Source: an uncultured Actinomycetes bacterium (lineage in GTDB: Bacteria > Actinomycetota > Geothermincolia > Fen-727 > JACVIW01). From it: DNA of 50,253 nucleotides. A program made the position numbers and the translations under genes. The first letter of the stretch is position 1, and every line of letters begins with the position of its first letter. A model generated the notes under the pieces. The model was not told where the DNA came from, ran no database searches, and saw only the letters and a list, made by a program, of their open reading frames with translations. Positions 29,341 to 38,043 of the stretch are shown here, in pieces. The stretch covers positions 73,824 to 124,076 of the forward strand of contig CAKZLU010000041.1 of assembly GCA_937127245.1 (NCBI GenBank), written 5' to 3'.

Positions 29341-30303
29341 CTGCCTGGAAAACTCCCTGAAAGAAGATTTGCCCTTTCAATATCAGCCGCCTGCGCATTG
29401 GTGCTCATAATTGTTACCCTCGCACTGAAGAAGTCCACCGGTCTTCAGTGGATATTGAGCGGATTGACCGTGGGAAGCATTTACGCGCTAATGGCCATGG
29501 GTTTCTCGGTCATATTCTCGAGCACGAGAGTAATCAATTTCGCGCAGGGGGAGTTCAGTATGCTTGGCGGCATGCTCATGTACACTTTCTCCAATCGCGC
29601 GGGAATTCCAGCGTTATATTCGTTCATACTCTCCGTTCTGATAGTCACGCTCATAGGAGCAGGCTTTGAAAGGCTTGTTATACACCCGCTTAAAAAACCG
29701 AGTGTTATTACAATCATACTGATTACGATAGGTCTTTCGATTTTTTTCAGGGCTGCCGCAAAATGGATATGGGGCACAGATACACTCGCCATCGCGCCAT
29801 TCTCCGGGGACAAACCATTTAAGTTATTGGGGGCAACCCTTGTTCCCCAAAGCCTGTGGATTTTCGGCTTTACTTTGCTTACGGTCGTTTTAATGTTTAT
29901 CTTCTTCAACCGCACCATTCTCGGAAAAGGAATGAGAGCGGCAGCTGAAAATCCCGAGGCGGCGACCCTCGTTGGAGTTAGCCCACCCGCGACATCCCTT
30001 GTTGCCTGGACAATTGCCGCCGCTCTCGGTGCGTCAGCGGGAATAATAATAGCGCCGATCAAATTCGTGTCCTTTGATGTAGGAGTGATGCTCGGGTTGA
30101 AAGGATTCGCGTCCGCGATCTTGGGAGGGCTTGGTTACGCTCCAGGTGCGGTGGTGGGGGGTCTTTCCCTCGGGGTGCTTGAGACTATTGTTGCCGGCGT
30201 TTTTCCATCAGGATACAAGGACGCTGTCGCGTTTTTGGTTCTCGTGATTGTTCTTTTACTTAGACCACAGGGCATATTGGGAAGGCAGGAAAAGCTCGAA
30301 TGA
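29341..30303 (+). CDS. livH: Branched-chain amino-acid-type ABC transporter permease LivH
   Basis: This is an inner-membrane permease of the importer, with about eight hydrophobic segments and the family motifs LTVGSIYALMAMGFSVIF, VINFAQGEFSMLGG and GKGMRAAAENPEAATLVG. The first ATG/GTG/TTG in frame is TTG 29398, which has no SD and begins inside membrane helix 1. A strong AAGGAGGAG (29329-29337) sits just upstream of CTG at 29341. Reading from this CTG adds a basic segment (LPGKLPERR) before a complete first helix, giving 320 residues. CTG initiation is therefore inferred. ATGA overlap with livM. Confidence 0.88.
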   Translation: MPGKLPERRFALSISAACALVLIIVTLALKKSTGLQWILSGLTVGSIYALMAMGFSVIFSSTRVINFAQGEFSMLGGMLMYTFSNRAGIPALYSFILSVLIVTLIGAGFERLVIHPLKKPSVITIILITIGLSIFFRAAAKWIWGTDTLAIAPFSGDKPFKLLGATLVPQSLWIFGFTLLTVVLMFIFFNRTILGKGMRAAAENPEAATLVGVSPPATSLVAWTIAAALGASAGIIIAPIKFVSFDVGVMLGLKGFASAILGGLGYAPGAVVGGLSLGVLETIVAGVFPSGYKDAVAFLVLVIVLLLRPQGILGRQEKLE

Positions 30304-31397
30304 AGCAGAGCGTTGAAAAAAGCAAAGTGAAAGCAAAAAGGTGTGAAAACAAATACAAGAATTTTGCCATTGCCTCTGTATTGATTCTTATCGTTCCACT
30401 CTGGGCGCGCTTCATTCCGGGCAATCTTATCCATATGGACATTGTGAATGTTATGGCTCTTGCCGGAATTTACAGCTGCGCCGTAATAGGTCTTAACCTG
30501 CTTATCGGATACGCGGGCCAGATATCCCTGGGTCACGCGGCATTTTTCGGCATTGGAGCTTACTCTGTAGCAATCTTATCTACCCGCTACCCCGGATTTC
30601 CCGCCTGGCTGGGAATCATAATCGGCGCGATTATCTCGTGCGCGATTAGCTGGATTGTCGGAAAACCTGTTCTGAAATTAAAAGGACACTATCTTGCGAT
30701 GGCTACCCTCGGTCTCGGAGAAATAGGTTTTATTTTCTTCAGAGAGGCAACGGGGATAACTAAGGGGACCGTTGGAATAATAGCAATACCCCCACTCTCC
30801 ATTTTCGGGATTGTCATTGACAGTGATTTCAAGATATTTTACGTGGTTTGGATTACCGTGCTGCTACTGATGCTTTTCAGCATGAACCTTATCAAATCGA
30901 GATTCGGCAGAGCCTTGAGAGCGCTCCATTCAAGCGAAATAGCTGCGGAAGCCGCTGGGGTGAACACGTCAAAATACAAAACAGTCGTTTTCGTCATGTC
31001 CGCGGTTTTCACTGCCGTGGGCGGCGGTCTTTTCGCCGTGTTTCAGAGATACGTAAACCCCGAGTCCTTTCACTTCAGTGTGTCAATCCTTTTCATCACT
31101 ATGGTGGTGGTCGGGGGGCTTGGAAATTTATGGGGAGCGGTCATAGGATCGATAATAATAACGTTCCTCCCGTCAATCATCTCCGCGCTGCCTTATTGGT
31201 TTCCTTTCATGCCGGAGAGCCTGACAAATTTTGGCAACTACACACTTGTTCTTTACGGCATACTGCTCATCGTTTTTATGATATTCATGCCGAAAGGAAT
31301 AGCATATGCGCTCGAGATTAGCTATTCATCCGCGTTAAGAGGCATGAAAAGAATTCGGGATAGGATTTCCGCAATGAGATATACCAAGAGGAAGTGA
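30300..31397 (+). CDS. livM: Branched-chain amino-acid-type ABC transporter permease LivM
   Basis: This is the second permease of the importer. The 365-residue protein has a lysine-rich N-terminal tail followed by about nine hydrophobic segments. The LivM motifs are GLNLLIGYAGQISLGHAAFFGIGAY, LKGHYLAMATLGLGEI and LNxxKSRFGRALRA-like (NLIKSRFGRALRA). A basic C-terminal tail follows. ATG at 30300 overlaps the livH stop by four bases. livG starts eight bases after its stop. It forms a heterodimeric channel with LivH. Confidence 0.93.
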   Translation: MKQSVEKSKVKAKRCENKYKNFAIASVLILIVPLWARFIPGNLIHMDIVNVMALAGIYSCAVIGLNLLIGYAGQISLGHAAFFGIGAYSVAILSTRYPGFPAWLGIIIGAIISCAISWIVGKPVLKLKGHYLAMATLGLGEIGFIFFREATGITKGTVGIIAIPPLSIFGIVIDSDFKIFYVVWITVLLLMLFSMNLIKSRFGRALRALHSSEIAAEAAGVNTSKYKTVVFVMSAVFTAVGGGLFAVFQRYVNPESFHFSVSILFITMVVVGGLGNLWGAVIGSIIITFLPSIISALPYWFPFMPESLTNFGNYTLVLYGILLIVFMIFMPKGIAYALEISYSSALRGMKRIRDRISAMRYTKRK

Positions 31398-31404
31398 TTG
31401 ATAT

Positions 31405-32199
31405 TTGAGTGGTAATGGGAACAATGAGCTACTGAAAGTGGAGCACGTGACAAAGCTTTTTGGTGGCCTTGCTGCGGTAAACGATGTTTCCTTTACTGTA
31501 AATTCTGGGGAAATAAAGGGTTTGATCGGACCGAACGGGGCGGGAAAGACAACCCTCTTCGATCTTATAACCGGCATTCAGCGCCCAACTTCGGGTAAGG
31601 TTTACTTCAAAGGTATTGATGTTGTTGGTATGCGACCTGATGAGATAACCTCATTAGGAATGGTCAGGACATTCCAAACCATAAAGATTTTTGAGGGAAT
31701 GAGTGTAATTGAAAACGTCATGGTTGGAAGGCACTCAAGAACGCGGACCGGGCTTTTTTCCAGCGGTTTTCTCCTTCCACGCTCCAGAAAAGAGGAACTT
31801 GAGACATTCGAGCATTCTATGAGGATTCTTGAGATGCTCGGTCTTGAAACGAGAGCATTCGACGCGGGAACAAACTTGCCATACGGCCAACAAAGGCTTT
31901 TGGAACTGGCAAGAGCGCTTGCCTGCGAGCCGGAGATGTTGCTTTTGGACGAACCTGCTGCGGGTCTGAACCCTTACGAGACACAGGAATTGACTCAACT
32001 TCTTGAGAGAATCAAAAGTGACGGCGTGACGCTGCTTGTTGTTGAGCACAACATGGGCCTTGTAATGAATATCTCCGATGAAGTCATTGTTCTTGATTAT
32101 GGGGAGATAATCGCGAGGGGAGCGCCCGAAGAAGTACAAAATGACCCCAAGGTGATTGAGGCTTATTTAGGTTCGGGGATCGGCAATGCTAAGGGTTGA
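31405..32199 (+). CDS. livG: Branched-chain amino-acid-type ABC transporter ATPase LivG
   Basis: This cytoplasmic ATPase subunit has 264 residues. Walker A GPNGAGKTT, the LivG-type signature LPYGQQRLLELARAL (in place of LSGGQ), Walker B MLLLDEPAAGLNP and the switch histidine (VVEHNM) are all present. TTG at 31405 is the first start after the livM stop, with GAGGAAG upstream. The gene overlaps livF by 14 bases. Confidence 0.95.
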   Translation: MSGNGNNELLKVEHVTKLFGGLAAVNDVSFTVNSGEIKGLIGPNGAGKTTLFDLITGIQRPTSGKVYFKGIDVVGMRPDEITSLGMVRTFQTIKIFEGMSVIENVMVGRHSRTRTGLFSSGFLLPRSRKEELETFEHSMRILEMLGLETRAFDAGTNLPYGQQRLLELARALACEPEMLLLDEPAAGLNPYETQELTQLLERIKSDGVTLLVVEHNMGLVMNISDEVIVLDYGEIIARGAPEEVQNDPKVIEAYLGSGIGNAKG

Positions 32200-32893
32200 G
32201 AAGGTATCCACATTTTACGGAAATATCCAGGCTCTCAGGGATGTGACCTTGAGGGCCAGGCGGGGGCGAATAACCACTATAATCGGGGCAAACGGAGCCG
32301 GCAAAACCACTCTTTTGCGAACGATCTTAGGGCTTACGCAGGCAAGGCACGGTCATGTGTTTTTCGAAGACGAGGAAATAACCAAGTTGCCTCCTGAGCG
32401 AATCGTTCGTATGGGCATCTCTCAGGTTCCTCAGGGAAGGCAAATATTCAGCGAGCTGAGCGTTGAGGATAATCTGCAGCTCGGGGCCTACGTTAGAAGG
32501 TTCAAAGACAGAGCCGAGATTCAGCGTGACAAAGAATTTGTGTTCGAGCTATTCCCTGTTCTGTACGACCGCAGAAGACAGACAGCGGGAACACTATCAG
32601 GCGGGGAGCAACAGATGCTCGCGATCGCGAGGGCGCTAATGTCCAGGCCGAAACTGCTTCTTCTCGACGAACCTTCAATGGGACTCGCGCCGAAAGTGAT
32701 ACAGTCCATTTTCAAGACACTTTTTGAGCTTCACGAAAAGGGGCTTACAATCCTGATTGTTGAGCAGGACGCGAAAATAGCGCTTGAAGCTTCTGACTAC
32801 TGTTATGTGATGCGTACTGGTAAAATCGCGCTCGAGGGCAGCGCTAAAGAGCTCCTCGAAAACGAGGAAGTAAAAAGAATCTATCTGGGGTGA
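32186..32893 (+). CDS. livF: Branched-chain amino-acid-type ABC transporter ATPase LivF
   Basis: This is the second ATPase subunit, 235 residues. It has Walker [10 protein letters not shown], signature [15 protein letters not shown], Walker [14 protein letters not shown], and the LivF hallmark [20 protein letters not shown] at 32186 lies inside the 3' end of livG. With LivG it forms the ATPase heterodimer of the LivH/LivM channel. hisI begins seven bases after its stop, so the two are probably on one message. Confidence 0.95.
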   Translation: MLRVEKVSTFYGNIQALRDVTLRARRGRITTIIGANGAGKTTLLRTILGLTQARHGHVFFEDEEITKLPPERIVRMGISQVPQGRQIFSELSVEDNLQLGAYVRRFKDRAEIQRDKEFVFELFPVLYDRRRQTAGTLSGGEQQMLAIARALMSRPKLLLLDEPSMGLAPKVIQSIFKTLFELHEKGLTILIVEQDAKIALEASDYCYVMRTGKIALEGSAKELLENEEVKRIYLG

Positions 32894-32900
32894 GCAAGAT

Positions 32901-33254
32901 ATGAGCGATGCACAAACAGAAGTTAAGGGAATCGACGACTTGAAATTCGACGAAAGGGGACTTATTCCAGCTATTGTGCAAGACGAAACAACCAGAGAGG
33001 TTTTGATGCTTGCATACATGAACGCGGAATCTCTTTCTCTCACTATAAAAGACGGTAGGACCTGGTTCTACTCAAGAAGCAGGAAGCAGCTTTGGGCCAA
33101 AGGCGAAACAAGCGGAAACGTCCAGAAGGTGAAGAAAATTATGTATGACTGCGACGCAGATGCCCTCCTTGTGATTGTTAACCAGGATGGGGTCGCCTGC
33201 CACACTGGCAACTACTCTTGTTTTTACCGCCAACTGCAGATTCCCGTCTTATGA
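32901..33254 (+). CDS. hisI: Phosphoribosyl-AMP cyclohydrolase
   Basis: HisI opens the adenine ring of phosphoribosyl-AMP in the third step of histidine synthesis. The 117-residue single-domain enzyme carries [19 protein letters not shown], the metal-binding YDCDADALL, and [12 protein letters not shown]. It has no fused HisE (pyrophosphohydrolase) domain, and hisE is not in the window. It lies seven bases after livF rather than next to hisF, so its expression is probably tied to the transporter genes. ATG at 32901. Confidence 0.95.
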   Translation: MSDAQTEVKGIDDLKFDERGLIPAIVQDETTREVLMLAYMNAESLSLTIKDGRTWFYSRSRKQLWAKGETSGNVQKVKKIMYDCDADALLVIVNQDGVACHTGNYSCFYRQLQIPVL

Positions 33255-33415
33255 CTAAAACAGTTTATCGTTTAATGCTCGAAAACCCTTACTTCCGATG
33301 GATTTCATGTTGCAAATATTTCCGTTTCGTGGATTCAAAGTAAGATACGTAACAAATACTCTTGTCTGTTTCCGTCCTCAACCAAGCGTACCTCTCCTTC
33401 AATGTCGCAACATGC

Positions 33416-33424
33416 TGGTATAAT
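33416..33424 (+). promoter_or_regulatory. Extended -10 promoter for the winged-helix gene
   Basis: TGGTATAAT (33416-33424) is a perfect extended -10 (TGnTATAAT). The -35 region is weak, which extended -10 promoters tolerate. The leader to TTG 33458 would be about 27 bases. Confidence 0.55.
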
Positions 33425-33457
33425 TTTTAAAAAAACCTCAGCCAATCGGGGGATAAT

Positions 33458-33817
33458 TTGACCTATAACAGCATCGATACCGACATACTTGAGTTTGTGG
33501 AGAAGTATGTTGACACTTTCGCGGCATGGGACCTTTTGAGATACTTCCATGAGAATCCCGCGTCTGACCATACCGTCTCCGAAATCGCACTTGAAATAGG
33601 AAGGAAAGAATCAAGCATTGCTGAACCGCTTGAGAGGCTCAAGGAAATGGGTCTTGTCACAAGCGAGATCGTCACGGGCGAAGAGACCTCATACAAATAT
33701 GCGGCACCGCCGGAATTCTGCTGGTCGATGGAAAGATTTCTTGAGGCAACACGTGATAGAACCAATCGGCTTGCTGTTGTAAGTATTGTCCTAAGAAAGG
33801 AAGCGCGGAAAATATAG
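33458..33817 (+). CDS. Small winged-helix (HTH) protein, probable transcription regulator
   Basis: The 119-residue protein has a central winged-helix pattern. One helix (WDLLRYFHENP), a recognition-helix region (TVSEIALEIGRKESSIAEPLERLKEMGLV) and a wing (VTGEETSYKYAA) can be made out, with an amphipathic C-terminal helix that may dimerise. I do not recognise the family more closely. The TTG at 33458 follows GGGGGA (33448-33453). It has its own extended -10 promoter and its own terminator, so it is a single-gene unit. Targets are unknown. The nearby histidine/transport genes or the catabolic genes to the right are possible. Confidence 0.75.
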   Translation: MTYNSIDTDILEFVEKYVDTFAAWDLLRYFHENPASDHTVSEIALEIGRKESSIAEPLERLKEMGLVTSEIVTGEETSYKYAAPPEFCWSMERFLEATRDRTNRLAVVSIVLRKEARKI

Positions 33818-33835
33818 CATCGCAAGTCAAAAAAT

Positions 33836-33864
33836 GGTCCCGCGTTCTCTGCGGGACCCCTTTT
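33836..33864 (+). terminator. Intrinsic terminator after the winged-helix gene
   Basis: GGTCCCGC (33836-33843) pairs with GCGGGACC (33851-33858) around a 7-base loop, followed by CC and TTTT. An A-run precedes it. It starts 19 bases after the stop codon. Confidence 0.88.
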
Positions 33865-34014
33865 CATATTCGAGGAAAACTAACTTACATTGCGCAAGGT
33901 AAAAATCATCCCGCATTATATCCGTATCTGACCAAATAAGAGCGCATATGCAACTAATTCTCTTTTTTAAGTGTAATAGAAATTTGATGTTTTATGTATG
34001 CAATCTTGTTAGCT

Positions 34015-34524
34015 TCAATCTTGGATCTGCCTTCGCAGCTTTCTAACTATTGGACCATCCTCGCGCCAGGAAACGCAACTGTTGATAAGTCCGAGGTTTT
34101 TAACGTTTGAGCGAATTATGTTAAGTCTGGTGTTCTCGTCGGTGATTTTCATTCTTGAATATGCGCTGCGCCCTTGAACGCTAACATTTCCCATATTAGT
34201 TACGAGAGTTGCAAGGTGCGTGCATCCACGACTTGAGCCGACCGTATTCTTCACGATATCAGTAAAACCAGGTTTAATAGACACCCCAACAAGCTCTTTG
34301 AGCGTTTCAAGACCCTTGACGCACTCTTCCAGCGGCAGAGTTTTCATGTGGCCGTTTATTTCTTTTATTTCCCCGTCCCACGGATTGATAATAATGAAAG
34401 CATCAATCTCGTGAAGCGTATCGCCAAACCTGCAATCCTTTAAAGAACCCTTGATTCTTAATCGATCGCCATCATCAATTACAGAAATTTCGATGTACCT
34501 TTTGAAAAATGGTTTCTCCTCCAA
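34015..34524 (-). CDS. DUF2889 domain protein
   Basis: The 169-residue protein contains the GSSRGCTHLATLV segment and the overall pattern of DUF2889, a family of unknown function often found near acyl-CoA ligase and aromatic/fatty-acid degradation genes (family knowledge). It has no signal peptide or membrane segment. It begins at TTG 34524, with GAGGTGG just upstream on its strand. It is divergent from the broken acyl-CoA ligase operon, with which it shares a 225-base regulatory region containing CCGGTT repeats. A role linked to CoA-thioester catabolism is inferred from context. Confidence 0.75.
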   Translation of the reverse strand: MEEKPFFKRYIEISVIDDGDRLRIKGSLKDCRFGDTLHEIDAFIIINPWDGEIKEINGHMKTLPLEECVKGLETLKELVGVSIKPGFTDIVKNTVGSSRGCTHLATLVTNMGNVSVQGRSAYSRMKITDENTRLNIIRSNVKNLGLINSCVSWREDGPIVRKLRRQIQD

Positions 34525-34590
34525 CGTCCCACCTCGAAAAGAATTGCCCTACCAAACGCATACTTAAGTGCCCTCATGTGCCCAAACGAC

Positions 34591-34619
34591 ATTCTAATCC
34601 AATCCGTTAACCGGTTGAA
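34591..34619 (-). promoter_or_regulatory. Candidate promoter for the DUF2889 gene
   Basis: On the minus strand TTCAAC (34614-34619), a 17-base spacer and TAGAAT (34591-34596) form a moderate promoter. The first CCGGTT repeat overlaps its -35 element, as expected for a repressor or activator site. Confidence 0.4.
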
Positions 34620-34660
34620 GTTTGTTCACCGGTTATGAAGAGATATGAACGGGTTGAAAA
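34605..34660. repeat. Three CCGGTT-type operator-like repeats
   Basis: Three related units lie at about 34605-34620, 34624-34640 and 34645-34660: GTTAACCGGTTGAAG, GTTCACCGGTTATGAAG and ATGAACGGGTTGAAAAG. The first contains the palindrome AACCGGTT. Core-to-core spacing is 18 and 21 bases, close to two helical turns. They sit between the divergent DUF2889 and acyl-CoA ligase genes. Confidence 0.6.
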
Positions 34661-34681
34661 GCTCTATTAACCTGCAAAGAC

Positions 34682-34710
34682 TTCAAAAAGAAGACATGTA
34701 TGACTATATT
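34682..34710 (+). promoter_or_regulatory. Candidate promoter for the broken acyl-CoA ligase operon
   Basis: TTCAAA (34682-34687), a 17-base spacer and TATATT (34705-34710). Transcription would start near 34717, 33 bases before the ATG at 34750. Confidence 0.5.
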
Positions 34711-34749
34711 TAGATTGTCCGTCCTTTTTCCCAGGGGAAGGTGATACGG

Positions 34750-36363
34750 ATGAGAATCCGCAGAGAAAGAACCGTCGCCTCCATAGTTGATGAAGCAATC
34801 CGCAAACACGGTGCCGACCATTTCATACTCGAGTCCGATATTTTCATGGACTATCCGAGTTTCACGGGCAACAAACTCGTTTACGGCGAGCTGAATAAAT
34901 AAGTTAATTTGGTTGCAAACGGGCTTGCGCAGAAGCTTGGCTTAAGAAAATTCGACAGAATCATCATTTCCCTCACCAATCGTCTCGAACTGGCGGTGTT
35001 CACATTGGCGGTTTTCAAGGCAGGCGGGATAGTCGTGCCTGTCAACTATGGACTGAAAGCGGGGGGAATACGATATATTGCCTCAAACTGCGGAGCGAAA
35101 ATCATAGTCTCCGAACCAGATGTGTTCAAGTGGAACATAGGTGACAAAGAAAAAATTCCTTCGATAAACCACTGGATTTTTTGCGGGGAAAAATCGCGCG
35201 GTCTCGACTGGGGTATTGACTATGCTTCGCTTCAGAACGGAATGAATCCGGAACAGTTCGATACCATGGTTAACATAATCCCCGATGATGTTGTGATGAT
35301 TGCTTATACCCCCGGCACAACCGGCAAACCAAAGGGAGCAATGATAACGGGCAGAAACTTGACAGCCTTGAAAAGAATAAGGTTTATGCTGAGTGCCATC
35401 CGGCGGGAACACCTCAGTCTGCTCACAATACCTTTATGTCATATATTCGGCCTGGTGTCTGTGCTTGGTTCCATCAGAAGCGGTCAAACTGTAATCATTC
35501 TCCGGTTCTTTGAACCGAAGAAAGTCTTAAATATCATACAGGAACGCAAGGTAACAGGTTTCGTGGGTGTCCCAGCAATGTATGCGATGATGATGAAAAG
35601 CGGCGCGGAGAATTATGACTTGACCTACGTCAGGTTCTGGATGAGCGGCGCTGACGCAATGCCGGTAAATCTTATTAACCAATTCAAGCGCATGAGCGGT
35701 GGAAAGTTTATTGAAGGCTATGGACTTGCTGAAACTGCTCCTGTGGTGACCGTGAACGCGTGGTTTATGCACAAAACGGGAACCATAGGAATACCTATCC
35801 CCGGTATCAAGGTAAGGATAATGGATGAAAATGGCAGAATGCTTCGGAGAAGGGAAGTGGGTGAACTTGTCGTCAAAGGTCCTAATGTGATGAAGGGATA
35901 CTGGAATGACTCGGAGCGGACTCTTGATGCTTTCAGATTTGGCTGGTTTCATACAGGAGACCTTGCCAGGAAGAGCAGGCTTGGCTACATTACGTTTGTC
36001 GATAGGAAGAAAGACGTCATAAAAAGCGGCGGTTACTCCATCTTTACCTGTGAAGTTGAGGAAGAAATACGTGCTCATCCCGCAGTCGCGGAAGCTGCAC
36101 TCATCGGGATTCCTGATGAAATCATGGGTGAGCTACCTTTGGCTGTTGTTTCCTTAAAACCTGGAGAGACTGCCAGCGAGGAGGAAATTATTCAGTGGTG
36201 CAGGACGAATATTGCCCCGTACAAGGCGCCGAGAAAAGTAAAGATACTGCGACCGGAAGAGATACCGAGAACACTTACAATGAAAATATTGAAGCGTGAG
36301 CTTCGCCAAATGTATGCAGATGTTTTCAGGCAGGAAGGCGACTCAAAGAATATAGGGGGTTAA
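34750..36363 (+). pseudogene. Acyl-CoA ligase (AMP-binding) gene interrupted by an in-frame stop
   Basis: The gene starts at ATG 34750 with GGTGAT four bases upstream. After 50 codons it meets TAA at 34900-34902. The same frame continues at once (VNLVANGLAQKLG) to 36363. The 50 residues before the stop match the ligase N-terminus (TVASIVDEAIRKHGADHFIL...YGELNK), and VNxxANGL is its normal continuation. So one nonsense codon splits a gene of about 538 codons. The remainder keeps YTPGTTGKPKG, EGYGLAETAP, HTGDLA, DRKKDVIKSGGYSI and the C-terminal catalytic lysine in PRTLTMKILKREL. Restart at TTG 34909 would give 484 residues lacking the N-terminal strand. Followed four bases later by a broken CoA-transferase. 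Confidence 0.85.
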
Positions 36364-36367
36364 CCTG

Positions 36368-37983
36368 ATGCCTTCAAAGCTGTGTTCTGCTCAGGAAGCG
36401 GTGTCACGAATCGAGGATGGCGAAACCATCTCTTTGCCGCCTTTTGCGGAAGAAGTATCCATTGCCCTTGAGGAAAGGTATCTCAAGACCAGTCATCCCC
36501 GCGACCTCGAAATTTTCGTCCCACTGGGTATCAGTCACTTCGAGGATGACAACGGATTAAACCGTTTTGCTCATCCTGGAATGGTTAGAAGAATTATCTC
36601 AAGTCACCTTCTGTCGAGTGTAAGAATGAGGGAATTGATAAAGAAGAATGAGTGCGAAGCGTATATCTATCCGCTCGGGGTTATGACTCGCATTTTCAGG
36701 AAGATTCGGTAGGTCAGAACGGGCCGGGCGGTATCATTACGAAGGTTGGTCTTGACACTTTCGTTGACCCGAGGCTAAGCGGCGGAAAAATGAACAGTCT
36801 CACAAGAGAAAAGGGGGAAGACCTTATAAAACTTGTCGAGTGGCAGGGAGAAACGTACCTTTTTTACAAGCGACCGATGATAAGCACATGTGTCCTATCC
36901 TGCTCGACAGCGGATGAGAAAGGCAACGTCACAACCGAAAAGGAACTGACCCCGACCGGTCTGTCAATGGCGATTAGCTGCAAGACAAACGGGGGGAGGG
37001 TCATCGTTCAGGTAAAGAGGTACACTCAAGCCGGGACTCTAAATTCAAGAATGGTTACTATACCACATATTTTTGTGGATCACGTCGTGCTCGAAAAACC
37101 AGAACACCGCCTTTTTCGGCAATTCCCCGAGTGGGGTTTAACCGAACTCAACCCAGCGTGGACCGGTGAAATACGTGTTCCTCTGGAAACTCTCAAGCCT
37201 ATGCCGCACGGTTTGGAGAAGGTTGCCGCACGCGTGGCGCTCGAGTGCATAACGCCAGGTAGCGTTGTCAACTTTGGTTTCGGACTTCCCTCGAGCGTGA
37301 TGTACATCGCGTGCACGGAGGAAAATATGATGGATCTGGTCACTTCTGCCCTGGAAATAGGAATAATCGGGGGTGTGCCGGGGATTGAACAGCAGTTTGC
37401 ACTGTGCACCAATGCCGATGCGGTGATTCCATCTGACTATATGTTCGATAACATCTGGGGAGGTGGAATTGACCATGCGTTCCTCTCCTTTGGCGAAATC
37501 GATGAGTACGGCAATGTTAACGTCTCGCGGTTCGGCAATGCCATTATTGGACCAGGTGGTTTTATTGACATATCTCATAACGCTAAAAACTTGTGTTTTC
37601 TCGGGACCTTTACCTCGGGTGTTGTTGAGGCTGATTGTGCTCAAGGGCAACTTAAAATAAGGAAGGACGGGACAGTGCTTAAGTTCAAAAAGAGGGTGCA
37701 AGAAATAACTTTCAATTCTCGACGGGCTCTCAGTTACGGGGAGCGCAGAATAAGAGTTGCCACAGAGAGGGCGCTGTTTGAGGTCACTGAAGATGGCTTG
37801 ATTCTGACGAAGATAGCGCCGGGTATTGATTTGGAGAAAGACATATTGGAAAAAATGGAGTTTCGTCCTCTCATATCAAGGGATTTGAAGACTCTGGACC
37901 ATAGAATATACAGGCCAGAGCCGATAGGGATAAGGGAAAAGCTTCTTGCCGAAAGGGATGAGCAAAAAGATTCTCGCCCTTAA
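36368..37983 (+). pseudogene. Acetate/3-ketoacid-type CoA-transferase with a frameshift
   Basis: The family is a single chain of about 520 residues that moves CoA between acids. The first 114 codons (36368-36712; ISLPPFAEEVSIALEERYL, YPLGVMTRIFRKI) end at TAG. The matching remainder (NGPGGIITKVGLDTFVDPRLSGG onward) runs in another frame to 37983. The shift lies near 36700-36712, inside the first domain and not at the alpha/beta boundary where natural two-subunit enzymes split. The catalytic glutamate, in SALEIGIIGGVP (codon 37354-37356), is retained in the second part. A GTG at 36652 could start the second piece, but it would lack the first domain's core. Likely non-functional unless the shift is an assembly error. 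Confidence 0.83.
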
Positions 37984-38043
37984 TTCCTAACGCTCTTATC
38001 ACGCTGCGGCACTCAAGTCGGGTATCCATCTCATTTTGCGATA

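Noticed and set aside
34909..36363. Intact acyl-CoA ligase starting at TTG 34909
   Set aside because: No SD is present, and the 50 codons before the in-frame TAA encode the expected N-terminus, so this is a fragment of a longer interrupted gene.
36652..37983. A second, complete CoA-transferase gene starting at GTG 36652
   Set aside because: Its first residues are out of frame with the family, and the matching N-terminal sequence is in the preceding frame (36368-36712). It is the back half of one broken gene.
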